Assembly: GCF_009727055.1 (NCBI RefSeq)
Contig: NC_052350.1
Location: 40,844,372-40,908,371, forward strand
Reading direction: 5' to 3'
DNA length: 64,000 nt
DNA from: Benincasa hispida
Taxonomy: Eukaryota > Streptophyta > Magnoliopsida > Cucurbitales > Cucurbitaceae
The notes under the pieces are model-generated. The model was not told the origin of the DNA, searched no databases, and was given only the letters and a program-made list of their open reading frames with translations. This document shows, piece by piece, positions 11,985-22,735 of this stretch. The first letter of the stretch is position 1, and the number at the start of each line of letters is the position of its first letter. The position numbers were made by a program, and so were the translations under genes.

Positions 11985-12420
11985 ATTGATGTGTCAGTCA
12001 AACTATGAATTTAGTACATAAGTTTAACTTAGGATAAAATTTGAAATATGCCCAAATTTTAATTTGAGATTTTATCCTCAATAATTTGGCTTGAGGATAA
12101 AAGTCTGGTGACTTGGTGATTTAGATTTCGGATAAAATTTGGAATATGCCCAAATTTTAATTTGAGATTTTATCCTAATAATTTGGCTTGAAGATAAAAT
12201 TCTGATGATTTGGATTATGGGATAAAATTTGGAACATGCCCAAATTTTAATTTGAGATTTTATTTACAATTTAATCTTAATGTTGAACAATTTGATTTTG
12301 AATAAAATTTAGAATATGGCCAAATTTTAATTTGTGATTTTATCCACAATTTAAATTTGATTTTGAATAAAATTTGAAATATGTCCAAATCTTAGTTGAA
12401 GGTAAATTTAAGGACAAAAT
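11985..12420 (+). repeat. Degenerate tandem array, units about 65-98 bp
   Basis: Five staggered copies of a block built on GATAAAATTTGAAATATG, CCCAAATTTTAATTTGAG and ATTTTATCC. Successive copies start about 98, 90, 80 and 65 bp apart, so the units shrink and decay rightward. Position and composition suggest the U3 of an LTR whose TATA box is at 12574, but this is inference. Confidence 0.75.
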
Positions 12421-12573
12421 CTAATAAATTCAAATTAGATAGGGAATTTGTTTAATTTAATTTGAAATTAGGATAGAATCAAATTAGAAAATCTAATAAA
12501 AAAAATCTAATATTTTGAATCAAATCTTTATTTGATTTGGATTTCCTAATTTGTTATGGAACCTAGGAACCTC

Positions 12574-12581
12574 TATAAATA
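12574..12581 (+). promoter_or_regulatory. TATA box of a probable plus-strand LTR promoter
   Basis: TATAAATA within CCTCTATAAATAGAACCCC, followed by a pyrimidine-rich transcript-start-like region. It lies just right of the tandem array. No gene follows, so an LTR promoter is the likeliest reading. Confidence 0.45.
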
Positions 12582-12679
12582 GAACCCCAAACCCCTCCAT
12601 TATCGCATCCCCTCCTCTTCTTCTAATCTTTCATTTCTCTCATTTTCCTCTTCTTCTTTCAATGTTTACTTCATTTTGT

Positions 12680-12862
12680 TTTTTTTTTTTTCTAGTTTTT
12701 TTTCTTTCTTTCTTTTTCCTTCCCTATTTTTTTTAGCAAAGTTTTTTTTTCTTTTTTTCTTATTTTTTTTTTTTTTTTTTTCTAGTTTTTTTTCTTTCTT
12801 TCTTTTTCCTTCCCTATTTTTTTTAGCAAAGTTTTTTTTTCTTTTTTTCTTATTTTTTAACA
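12680..12862 (+). repeat. 90-bp tandem duplication of T-rich low-complexity DNA
   Basis: The block TCTAGTTTTTTTTC...CCTTCCC...TTAGCAAAG recurs with its TCTAG at 12691 and again at 12781. The two copies are almost identical. Poly-Phe/Lys ORFs on both strands here are products of the low-complexity sequence. Confidence 0.85.
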
Positions 12863-13084
12863 CTTTTTTTTTTTATTCCCATGTTTTTTTATTTCTTTTT
12901 TTTTTCCAGAAGCTTTTTTTATTTTTTTTACTAACTCACCCCCTTACTATTTTTTATAGGAGTTATAGCGCAACCAAAAGAGCACAACAAAACAATTTTT
13001 TTAATCTTACCGACCCATCTTTGGTGCACATAAGGATGACCTTGGCATGGTCTATCTATTGTATCCTTATTCGTGCCTGTGTTC

Positions 13085-14050
13085 ATGTTTCCGGATCGTC
13101 ATGGGGTACCTGCAAAGGCTTATAACCCCCTCATTTGATCACCGACTACCTTGCAGCAGCGTTCATGCATCCTGATCGTCATAGGAGGGGCCCTGCCAAG
13201 GCTTACAACTCTCCCATTCGATGACCCTAAAGAGGATCCCGAAAAGGCCTACCTTGTAGCACCGTTCGCACATCCTGATCGTCGTGGGAGGGGCCCTGCA
13301 AAGGCTTACAACTCTCTCATTCGATCACCCTAGGGGGAATCCCAATAAGGTCTTCCTTGTAGCACCGTTCGTGCATCCTGAACGTCATGGGAGGGGCCCC
13401 GCCAAGGCTTACAACTCTCCCATTCGATCACCCTAGGGAGGATCCCGAAAAAGGTCTACCTTGTAGCACCGTTCGCACATCCTGATCATTGTGGGAGGGG
13501 TCCCACAAAGGCTTACAACTATCCCATTTGAACACCCTACGGAGGATCCCGATAAGGTCTGTCTTATGGCGTCGTTCGTGCATCCTGATCGTCATGGGAG
13601 GGGCCTCACCAAGGTTTACAACTCTTCCATTCGATCACTCTAGGGAGGATCCCGAAAAGGTCTACCTTGTAGCACAGTTCGCACATCCTGATTGTCGTGG
13701 GAGGGGCCTCGCAAAAGCTTACAACTCTCCCATTCAATGCCTTGTAGCACCGTTCATGCATTCTGATCGTTATGGAAGGGGCCCCGCAAAGGCTTATAAC
13801 TCTCCCATTCGATCACCCTAGGGAGGATCCCAGAAAAGTCAGCCTTGTCTCGTTTGATCTTGCATCTTGATCGTCATNAAAGGCTTATAACTCTCCCATT
13901 CGATCACCCTAGGGAGGATCCCAGAAAAGTCAGCCTTGTCTCGTTTGATCTTGCATCTTGATCGTCATGGGAGGGGCCCTGCAAAGGCTTATAATTCTCC
14001 CATTCGATCACCCTAGGGAGGATCCCAGAAAGATCTGCCTTATTATGTTA
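13085..14050 (+). repeat. 103-bp tandem repeat array (about 9 copies)
   Basis: CCTGATCGTCRTGGGAGGGG followed by an AAGGCTTACAACTCTCCCATTCG-type segment, CACCCTAGGGAGGATCCC and CCTTGTAGCACCGTTCG recurs. CCTGATC starts fall at 13171, 13274, 13377, 13481, 13584 and 13687, a period of 103-104 bp, with one shortened unit after that. Copies differ by point changes, so this is an old array. The 110-aa and shorter ORFs in it are periodic by-products. It includes the N at 13878. Confidence 0.92.
13788..13968. other. Single-N join flanked by an exact 90-bp duplication (probable assembly artefact)
   Basis: The 90 bp at 13788-13877 (AAAGGCTTAT...TGATCGTCAT) is repeated identically at 13879-13968 with one N at 13878 between. 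Two overlapping contig ends joined without merging would give this. The array context allows a real repeat as the alternative. Confidence 0.7.
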
Positions 14051-14282
14051 CTCCTTGATGAAAATTTGAAGATAAGGGAAATATGCCATCGAGTATTTAA
14101 GATGAGGCAGATATGCCATCAAACTTTGAAGATGGGAAGAATATTCCATCAAGCTTTTGAGCGAAGTCAGGTTGGCTAGAGTCGATCTTGTATATAAGGC
14201 GGAGGCGGACGAACCAGAGTTGTCCTCGCATATGAGGTAAAGCTAGGCAAACCAAACTTGATCTCGCATAGGAGGTGGAACC

Positions 14283-14795
14283 ACACCCACATTTTTGGAG
14301 AGGAAGCAAAGCTACACCAACATTTTGGAGAAGGGGTGAAGTTGTACTAATATTTTGGAGAGGAAAAAAACCACACCACGACTTTGGAGATGAAGTGAAG
14401 TTGCGTCATCAGTTTGGAGATGAAGTGAAACCGCGCCATCAGTTTGGAGATGAAACGAAGCCACGCCACAACTTTGGAGATGAAGCGAAGCCGCGCCAAC
14501 ATTTTGGAGAGGAAACGAAACCGCACCACGCCTTTGGAGATGAAGCGAAGTCGCACCATTAGTTTGAAGATGAAGCAAAGCCACACCACAACTTTGGATG
14601 AAACAAACCACGCCAGACTTTGGAGATAAAGCGAAACTACGCCAACATTTTGGAGATGAAGCGAAATCGTGCTATCAGTTTGGAGATGAAGCAAAGCCAC
14701 GCCACGATTTTGAAGATGAAGTGAAGCTGCATCATCAGTTTGGAGATGAAGCGAACCACGTCAGAATTTGGAGATGACTCAAAGTTGCATCTTGA
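14283..14795 (+). repeat. 30-bp tandem repeat array (about 17 copies)
   Basis: The unit TTTGGAGATGAAGYGAAGCC followed by RCGCCANNAN repeats every 30 bp. Because 30 is a multiple of three, all frames stay open. One frame reads a ten-residue F-G-D-E-x-K-P-R-H-x motif over and over. Similar-looking ORFs on both strands, with no start context and no domain, argue that this is a minisatellite and not a gene. The flanks continue with degenerate GAAGATG-rich repeats. Confidence 0.88.
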
Positions 14796-14799
14796 TTTT

Positions 14800-15385
14800 G
14801 TAGACCAAGTCATTGAAGATGAAACCGAGCCATGCACACCGACCTTTGAGTTTGAAGATGGAGCGGAGCCATGCACACCGACCTTGAACTTGAAGACGAA
14901 GCAGAGCCATGCACACTAACTTGAACTTGAAGATGGAAGTGGGGCCATGAACACCAATCTTGAACTTGAAGATGGAACAGCATCGATAGAGTCTCTGAAC
15001 TTGAAGATGGAGAAGCATCGACGAGACCTTCGCGTTTGAGTTTGACATGAAAAATCCTACACATTTGAGTTTGACGAAGAATCGGCGAATCCTCTGCACT
15101 TGAGCTTGAAGAATCGGTGAATCAGCTTGAAGCATCAATGAATCCTCCGCACTTGAGTTTAACGAAGCATCGATGAATCTTCAAATTGAGCTCGAATTCG
15201 CGACTTTGAGTATGAAGATGGAATTGCAAAGCCTCTAGACTTGAGCATGAAGATGAAGCATCGATGAAGCCTCTAAACTTGAAGATGGAGGAGCATCAAT
15301 GAAGCCTTTGAACTTGAAGATTGAAAAGCATTGACGAAGCCTTTGAACTTGAAGATGGATGAGCATCTAAGTTTGATTTTAGAAA
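14800..15385 (+). repeat. Degenerate GAACTTGAAGATGGAG-type repeats
   Basis: Irregular repeats of a GAACTTGAAGATGGAGC core with CATGCACACCGACC or AGCATCGATGAAGCC spacers, continuing the minisatellite at 14283-14795 in a more diverged form. No gene is seen. Confidence 0.7.
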
Positions 15386-15850
15386 GGAAGCGAAGCGCGT
15401 TCCAAGTGTGTGCCTTTTATTTACTGTGTTGGCTCCTTACGAGGGATGAACATCTTCAATCCATTGTGTTTTCCCTAGTAGGGATGAACATCTTCAATCT
15501 GAAGTGCCATTCTTTAACAGGGATGATCAACATAAATCTTGTAGTATCATACTTAGGTGGTTGTGGTACATTTTCTGATGGACTAAACTTATATTTCTTT
15601 AAGTTTTCTTCGTACCTTTAAAGAAAGGAATCAAATCATGACGTAATTCAAGATTTTCTTAACTGGACTGAACTTGAAGTTTCTTTCAAGCTGCCTATAT
15701 ACTCTTCATGATGATAGGGATCAAGTTATAATGTAGTTCAAAAAGATTTTTTTTTTTTTTTTTTATGCGCGACTGAAATTAAATTTCTTTAAGTTGCCTA
15801 CGTACCCTTTATAATGATAGGGATCAAGTTGTAACGTAGTTCGTACAAAG
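15386..15850 (+). repeat. Two to three diverged ~110-bp repeats up to an assembly gap
   Basis: Blocks of the form GACTGAACTTGAAGTTTCTTT, AAGCTGCCTACGTACCCTT, ATGATAGGGATCAAGTT and ATAACGTAGTTC recur around 15575-15645, 15660-15740 and 15770-15850. The CTGCCTACGTACC / GGGATCAAG pair resembles sequences I associate with Tat-type Gypsy non-coding regions (recall, unchecked). No gene is seen. Confidence 0.55.
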
Positions 15851-15875
15851 NNNNNNNNNNNNNNNNNNNNNNNNN
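15851..15875. other. Assembly gap (run of 25 N)
   Basis: Twenty-five Ns follow the tandem-repeat block. The size is likely nominal, so the true distance between flanks is unknown. Confidence 0.95.
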
Positions 15876-18338
15876 CAAACACAAGTTTTGTGGCAGAATT
15901 TAAAAATTTGGATTATAATTTAAACAATATAACTAGTTGTAGTTAGCCAGCTAATTATTGACCAATAAATTATTATTATTTATCTACAACATATTTTCTG
16001 ATTAAAAAAAATGTAATAATTATGCTTTCATGGTATTATATTAATAAAATAAATTAAGCTTTTTTTCTTAGGGTATTGAAGAATTAAAATTTAATGGGTC
16101 ATGTTTATAATTAGAATTTACCTTATGATCTGATAAAAGCTCCATAATAGATCCTTATGGAGAGATCTTTTTAAGAAAATCTCAGCCCAAACCATAGGAC
16201 TATTTAAATATGAAGTTATCAATTCAATAATACTAAATTTTAAATTTAAAACTATGTACTAATTTTAACTTTATCAAACCATAGAGGATTTGGAAGTTAT
16301 AATTAACCTAATTAATATTTATAATTAATACATACATAATATATTTATTTAAAAAATAGAATTGAGCTGATAAATCATAACATACTATATTCTACACATC
16401 TTTATCTTTATTAATATAAATTGCATTTAAATATTAATTCCAAATTATGGATATAAAAAAACAATAAAAAATGTTGTTTTTCCAAAATTACACTATTTTG
16501 ATTCATAAGTTCAAAACACAGTTTTTACTGAAACTAGAACTCGGGTATGTCTGCCTAAAACATATAATTTGCTGAAGCTTAGTGATTGAAGAACTTACAA
16601 ATAGAACTGTGAATTGATGGAAAACCAAACAGACCCTAGGGTGTGTTGGGTTGTCACTGATCATGCTTATCCAGAGACACGTGTGCCCGATGCGTCGCAT
16701 GTCCGCCTCCAGCCTCTGTTACTCATATGCTTTCATCGCTTTGTTCATTTGCTATTAGTTTACTTCTATGACTCTTTCTTAGTGTGAAATGATTGGCTCG
16801 ACCGTTTCTCATCTATGCTTTAAACTGCTTTCGGAATGCGATTTTCTTCTCTAGAACCCATTTTTCTAATTATTTCTTAGACGGAATAGAGGTTGTAAAA
16901 TGCCCTTAGGTCCATCATTTATTCGAAATTTAAGATAAGTACTTCTTTTCACATGCGGCGAACCGCGAGGCTACGCGGTAGAAGATAGTGCCAGATAATC
17001 GTCTTGAAGAGCTCTAACGATCGATGAGGCGGATATATCGAACCAATAAAATATATACTTTTCGAAATACTATGTTTGGAGAGTCTGATTGGTCACAGTT
17101 ATCAGAGCCAGTCGCTTCACCTAATCATGGCCGTATCGCTGAAGTGAAGTAGAATGCTGATCATCGGCTGCGTACAAAACAGATAGGAAAGCTCCCTGTT
17201 AGGCCGGAGTACAGTCAATATAGAGGTTTACTATCAGAACTTATTGCCTGATAGCTCGAGATAGAAGAGATTATTGATACTCTATAAGATAGTCCCGATC
17301 AGGTTCATTATTTAAAAAACTCGGTATACGAGAAGTCTTTGGACAATGGCACAATGATAATCGACGTAAGGGTTGGCCAGGTTAGACCAAAGGCCCGTCA
17401 AGAAAATTTAACTGGGTTGAGACCCTAGGAAGCAATAAGCTAGTGAAACTGTAAATTTCGAGGTAGGAGATGCTCGATGGCTATGCCACTATAGAAGAGC
17501 GACAGAACTAGACAGCTCGCAAAAAAGCAATAATTCATATGGTTGACTGAGTTATTCAAAGACTTTCGAGCCACTTCGATCGTTCCGGGCCAGAAGATTG
17601 CTGATATCATGCAAGAGTTAACCTACACATGAAGCGGTGGAAATCAAGCCCCCATCTGAGTACATCCAATTTAAACAGGTAAATAAAAGTAGCCCGTGGG
17701 TAATAAGTACCCGAGTCTAAAGCCTCTTTCTGAGGCTTATGGACACGAAGCGCTAATAGAAATCTATCTTTGTATTATTGCAGGCAGTAGTTTAGAAGCT
17801 ACAAACATACTACTGAAAAGTCAAAGATCACTTTGGCAAACCGAGCATTCTTAGCGGAGCTAGAGGTTGAACGGTTCTCATTTCGATGGAGCATCCAGTC
17901 CAGGCGCGATGCACATCCACATAGGAGCAGACTGAAAAAGAGAATTATGCTATCAGTTTTTCACTTGAACAATGTTGAAAATCTTTAAGCGCCAAGATTG
18001 TTATAGCCTAACGAGAATTGCAAACAACTGATCACTATTAGGAACTATGATGAAACAATTTCTGACTATATGTTGACATACGGATATGTCAAAAAAAAAT
18101 AAGGTTTTTTGGTTTTGTTTGAAGATTGTGGAAACCAGTGAGCAAAACGAAAACTATACGAACAGACGAGACAGGATTCTCAGACCGCGTATGGCCAACA
18201 ATCCAAATGATATGACTGTGATAATGAAAATCGCAAGAGATGAGGCCAACCACTCGAGATCCTTAAGTAGAGAGAGCTACAAAGCAAACTTGCTCAAACC
18301 TATCAGAAATAGATTGGAAACAGAGACACTAGTCTGTT
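15876..18338. other. Unassigned region with one tRNA-primer-like site
   Basis: 15876-16500 is AT-rich with no frame. 16500-17090 has mixed composition. At about 17097-17108 AGTTATCAGAGCC resembles the last ten bases of the initiator-Met primer site, and what follows to 18338 has the base composition of coding or retroelement DNA. I found no Gypsy or Copia motif in any frame. The 84-aa plus-strand ORF at 18086-18340 shows no domain. The region may be a heavily decayed retroelement leader and gag. Confidence 0.35.
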
Positions 18339-18734
18339 AAGGGGCTGGAAAATAACGGTATGTTTAAGTGTCAACCAAACTGGACCAATTTATTGGTTCA
18401 AACCGACCGTAACCGGACCACATATATTTTGCTCGTTCAGTTTTGCCGTTTTTCAAATTCGCTTAGCGGCCATTTAAAAAATCCATTGTTTATATTCTTT
18501 TTTTTAATTTAAAGCAGTTCGACGTTCGGTTTGATTTTACAATATCGGTTTGTATCTTTAAATTTAAAAGTTCAGTTTACTCTTCTATATACTATATTTA
18601 GTTAAAACAGGTTCGGTTCGATTTTCGGAAAAGGAACAAACAACAATTTTTATTTCACTACGTTTCGTTCCGCGTTCGCGTTCAGAACACTTCAGTATTA
18701 AGAAACGCGGTTTGCGGTTGAATACCAGCCCCTA
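18339..18734. mobile_element. hAT-like MITE with GGGGCTGG terminal inverted repeats
   Basis: The left end reads AAGGGGCTGGAAAATAACGG. The reverse complement of the right end reads TAGGGGCTGGTATTCAACCG, sharing a GGGGCTGG inverted terminus. The interior is rich in GGTTCGGTT/AACCGAACC-like subterminal motifs and has no ORF. The flanking 8-mers agree only partly, so the target duplication is eroded. It ends 26 bp before the next MITE. Confidence 0.6.
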
Positions 18735-18752
18735 ATAATGTGGTGGCAAAGA

Positions 18753-19470
18753 TCTTCAACTAGAGCATGTCCAAATTTCTCCATCGGGGACGAGGATTCC
18801 TCGAAGCATCGAGCGGAATGGAAGCATAGTACAGGGGAAAAAATTTGCCGTGAGCTTAAACGGGACGGGAGGGAATGCATTTCCCGTCCCCGCATCCTGC
18901 CGTTCCCCGTCCCCCGATCTTGGCCGATACATATTATTTAGTATAGTTATCTAATATTATGTGTTTATATATCTATAATATAAATATTACAGTGATTTAA
19001 ATTTCATAAATTGATTATTTATTGGAGAAAGAAAATTGAATAATGTTAAATAATTAATATATGAATAAATTGATTTTTTCTATTTCTTTCTACTAAAAAT
19101 AAATAGTTTTCTTAGGCCAAAATGGGTGGAGTAATTATCTTTTAAATTCAAATTTCAATAAACTTAATTCATAAGATAAACAATTAGTGCATTAAAGCTT
19201 AGATTATTTAAATTAAAATTTGCTCACATTAGTGATTTGAATTTAGTTGGCTTTTACAAAAAAAGGAAAAAGGAAAAAGAAGATAAGTATAGGGAAAAAT
19301 TTCTTGCAGGGAACACGATCCCCACGAATTCCCGGCGTCGCAGGAATCTCCGCCTTTGATCGTCCATGGAGAATTTCACGGGATGGGGAACGTGAAATGA
19401 AGAAGCCGGAACGGGATGGGAATTGGCATTCCTCAGCCCTGCCCGCCCCGTGGACATCTCTAACTTCAGA
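18753..19470. mobile_element. Non-autonomous hAT-like element with G-rich ends
   Basis: The element at 18761-19462 has inverted ends TAGAGCATGTCCA (left) and TAGAGATGTCCACGGGG (reverse complement of the right). The 8-bp flanks TCTTCAAC and ACTTCAGA share CTTCA in register, as expected for an eroded hAT target duplication. About 150 bp at each end is packed with GGGGACGGGG / CCCGTCCCCG tracts, while the core is very AT-rich. There is no transposase frame. A related layout is seen at 48070-48746. Confidence 0.72.
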
Positions 19471-19949
19471 ATAGAAAAACATACGTGGTGGGGGACTAAA
19501 TCCAACGATTTTTTATTTGCCTTCTTATTCTTGTTATATATGCAGTGGCCAGCACAATAGCCAACGAATCTCGAAACGGTGCGGTAGCCTTTAAACAGTC
19601 TCAAGCGCCCATTTAGCTCATGACTCAAAAGGGAAGTGTTCAGAGGACACGAGAATGAAAGTATGCAAAGTAGAGGAAGATGAAACCCTGAATAAGTTGG
19701 TGTGACTGCCTAATTTTCTTGAGCGCCTCTACAGGAGTATGGAGAAGCAAACAAAGGAACCCCATAAAAGGTGAAAAGTTGATGATGTGTATAGCTGGTG
19801 GTCAACGCTATATGGTATCGACCAAGCAGTATCATTGCGTCGACTCGTAGAGCCACCCAGTAACTTTACTGTCATTGAAATAGAAGTCCAGGCGGTTGAA
19901 TCTCATTGAAGGGTGCAGGAAAAATGAAAGCAGTGAACCTACGGCGTTT
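19471..19949. other. No gene recognised; probable 3' part of Gypsy element C
   Basis: Between the hAT-like element and the first recognisable pol of element C. Minus-strand frames are broken throughout and I could not identify integrase or a 3' LTR. The 124-aa minus ORF at 19254-19628 lies half in the MITE and is not credible. Confidence 0.4.
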
Positions 19950-20904
19950 TGGGCCTATAGAGGAATGGTAGGAGAAAGTATAAAACCGAGAGATCTTTGC
20001 TCCAGGACACTAGAAGAAAACGCTCGACAGTTCTGTTGAAGCAGATGAGTTTGCCTACTGCGCCTAGAAACTTTCTCTGAGGCTGTATGATCGAGCTCTG
20101 GAGACAGGATGTACTGATGGATCGTCGACTTTCGCAATTAAGTGGACTGTGAAAGCCTGCATGTATGCCTCAACTTATCTATGGTGAAGAAGAGCATGAG
20201 GCAGGTCTTCTCGATAGGGGAATAATTGATCTCGGCTTCGTTTAGGGTCCTACTTAGATAATAGAGAGTGCGTTCTTTTCCCTTTTCTCTTTCTTGTGCC
20301 AGCAATGCCCCCAGTGATCTTTCTTATGCTACAATGTACAGTATCAACGGCTTACCTGCTACTGGGGCTCCTAAGACAGGAGGGCTGATCAGGTACCTCT
20401 TTATGCTATTGAAAGCATTCTGGCAGGCTTCATCCCATTCGAATTTCTCCCCCTTTCTCATCAGTCTTTGAAAGGGTTGACACCGTCCTGCCAGGTTAGA
20501 AATAAATCTCTGGATGTAGGCTAGACGTCCCTGCAAACTTCTCAACTCATGTAGATTCCTTGGTATTGGCATCTTCTGGATGGCATCGATCTTGGATTGG
20601 TCTATATCTATCCCTCGATGTCTCACAATGAAGCCCATAAACTTTCTTGAAGTTACACCGAACGCGCATTTGAGGGGGTTTATCTTTAACTGGTACTTTT
20701 ACTGGCGATCGAATACGGTTCTTAGTTCTTTCAAATGGTCCTATCGTCGCCTGGTCTTGACCGTGAGGTCATCCACATCTCACTCCACGTGTTTGTGTAA
20801 CATATCGTCAAACACCTTTTGCATGGCACGTTGATAAGTAGCGCTAGCATTCTTCAACCCGAAGGGCATTACCTTGTAGCAATATATCCCTTTTGGGGTT
20901 CGAA
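19950..20904 (-). pseudogene. Gypsy element C: reverse transcriptase C-terminus and RNase H, decayed
   Basis: At 20324-20638 (minus) the segment GFIVRHRGIDIDQSKIDAI, then LRSLQGRLAYIQRFI and FEWDEACQNAF, is the RT-to-RNase H connection of a Tat-type Gypsy. Below 20300 an NYSPIEK-like and LRHT-like remnant of RNase H is spread over shifted frames, and below about 20000 homology fades. Several frameshifts and stops are present. Confidence 0.72.
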
Positions 20905-21892
20905 ATGCCGTCATTTCTTCGTCTGTGAGGGCCATTCGTATTTAGTTATACCCGAAAGATCTATCCATGAAGGATAAAGCCTCATGTCTCGTCGTCGCAT
21001 CACCATGATCTCTGTGATGGGCAATGGAAAATCGTCTTTCGGGCATACGCTGTTTAGGTCGCGAAAGTTTACGCAAACACAAAACTGTCTATTCTTTTTT
21101 CTAACCGGGACAATGTTGGCTATCCATGTTGGATAATTAACTTCGCGAATGAATCCAGCTTCAATCAACTTATTGACCTCAACCTCAATCTGGGGGATAA
21201 GTTCTGGCCGAAAGCATCGCTGAGCCTGCTTAATGGGTCGACACACCTGTTTGATCGCGATATGGTGGACTGCTACTTTTGGATCTAGTCCCAGTATCTC
21301 TTTGTATGACCAGGTGAAAACATCCTTGTATCCGGTGAACAAACTCATGTATTCGTCCTCTTCCTCTTCCGAGAAGGATGCACCGATGAAAGTCGGACAC
21401 GGTTCTTCTACTGTGTCCAGATTCATCTCTTTTAGTTCGTCCACCATGGAGTGACCATCGTCCTCTAAACCTTGCGGAGCGTCCTCCACTTTTCTCTTCG
21501 ATCATGCTTTCTTCGGATTCTTCTGTGATGGTGATGTGGTGGCATGAAGTTTCGCCTTCCTCCTGCTCTAAATTTCCATTCTGAAGATTAGTGAAAACGA
21601 CGTCGCACCTCTTTACTTTGAGCGAGCCCTCACTTGTGTTTAGAGTAACGTAGGTCTTTTTCTTCATGTGTGAGGGGACGGTACTATGGATTTCTCCATC
21701 ACTTCTTGCCTCTCTTGATGGATTCTGCTCCGATGACCCTTCAGCATTTTTAAGGTCGATTCGTCGCCAGATGGACGCTCAGGGTATCGGCCCCCTCTTT
21801 CTTATAGTCATTTTGGGGGCGTCAGGGTTTTCCCTTCCCCTTTGTCTTACTAGGGACATATTGGTCGAGGGGATCTTCAACCCTCTCGTGCT
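20905..21892 (-). pseudogene. Gypsy element C: reverse transcriptase N-terminal half
   Basis: The minus ORF at 20911-21489 holds an acidic linker, the YKDVFTWSYKEILGLDPKVAVH segment, then RRCFRPELIPQIEVEVNKLI, FIREVNYPTWIANIVPVRKK and CVNFRDLNSVCPKDDFPLP. These are the classic entry motifs of a Tat-lineage RT. Shortly after them the frame breaks near 20990; the broken part still resembles the YSGYNQI segment. The catalytic Y-DD box is not kept in an open frame. Upstream, 21490-21892 is linker sequence in shifted frames. Confidence 0.82.
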
Positions 21893-22684
21893 TCAGGCGA
21901 TCAAAAATGGGAGCGCGGGTTTTTCTTCGCTCTCTTTTGGAACTGCACCTAGTCTCTCAAAGGCTGACGGTCGCACCACCACCGGCGATTGACAGATGAT
22001 TTCCTCATTTATTTCATTCGACAGAGTTAACCTTTGAAAGACTGAGTGTCGAGTAGCTCTAGGAATAGTATGTGGGCTTTCCCTTTCTGCTTTTGTCATG
22101 CTTAACCTCTCCAAGACCAAGGCGCATGCGGCAGACGGTCTAATACGGTCAAAGGTTAAGGCTCTTTTATTTTTGCCCTTCTTTTCTCCTGTAACATCAA
22201 CTTCTTCTGCAGTGATATGATTGTTGTTGGCCACTCTCCCCTTCGCCTTTCTAATTATGTAGACTGGCTCTGACGGCTCATATTCGAGTCCCACCCTCGA
22301 CGTGGGTATAGTGTGTCCCTCTTGCAAAAGCTTCTTTTGGGTCGGCATGAGTCGGGGTTTCTCATAAATCTTCAAACTCTTGAACTCAATGTGAGTTGTG
22401 AAGTCATAGCCTACCTTCGCCAACAACTTGTAAGCCTTGGGATTGAATCTGTCTTCAATTCGCCTCTTGGGCAGCTTTAACCCTGTCACTTCTGCCTCCG
22501 GCTTGTGGACTTCCTGCTTCGTTATCGGCGTAAGGGGTGTGACGAAACTCTCCTTTAAAATTTCTATATCACCGATCTGCAAACCTTTTGAGCATTTCGT
22601 AAAAGGTGACTCACCTTTTTTTCGTCTCAACAAAGGAATATAGCATAGAATTGGAGGTTTTGAGGCTTTTTTGCCCCTTACCAT
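21893..22684 (-). pseudogene. Gypsy element C: long open linker between protease and RT
   Basis: One of the longest open frames in the window (263 codons, minus). It reads a protease-to-RT spacer known from Tat elements: RFNPKAYKLLAKVGYDF, a GLEYEPSEPVYI-like block and a cluster of SVFQRLTLS / SAFERLG-like short repeats. It is probably part of pol, not an independent gene. It is open only by chance of preservation, since the flanking protease and RT are frame-shifted relative to it. Confidence 0.75.
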
Positions 22685-22735
22685 GGGTGTTTCTCCAACG
22701 TTGAGGGATGTTCTACTCTCTTTTAGGTTGGAGGC

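Noticed and set aside
12676..13125. 149-codon plus-strand ORF, Phe/Ser-rich, and the Lys-rich minus frame opposite
   Set aside because: Both are translations of the poly-T low-complexity DNA and its 90-bp duplication; no domain, no start context.
14275..14700. Long ORFs on both strands across the 30-bp array, first read as a repeat protein
   Set aside because: The unit is a multiple of three, so every frame stays open. Both strands give equally long frames, and no gene context exists.
13085..14795. Regular repeats considered as a CRISPR-like array
   Set aside because: Units are contiguous without unique spacers, the genome is plant nuclear, and there are no cas genes.
21893..22684. 263-codon open frame as an independent gene
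   Set aside because: It sits between protease and RT of a Tat-type Gypsy in correct order and matches the usual spacer, so it is part of pol.
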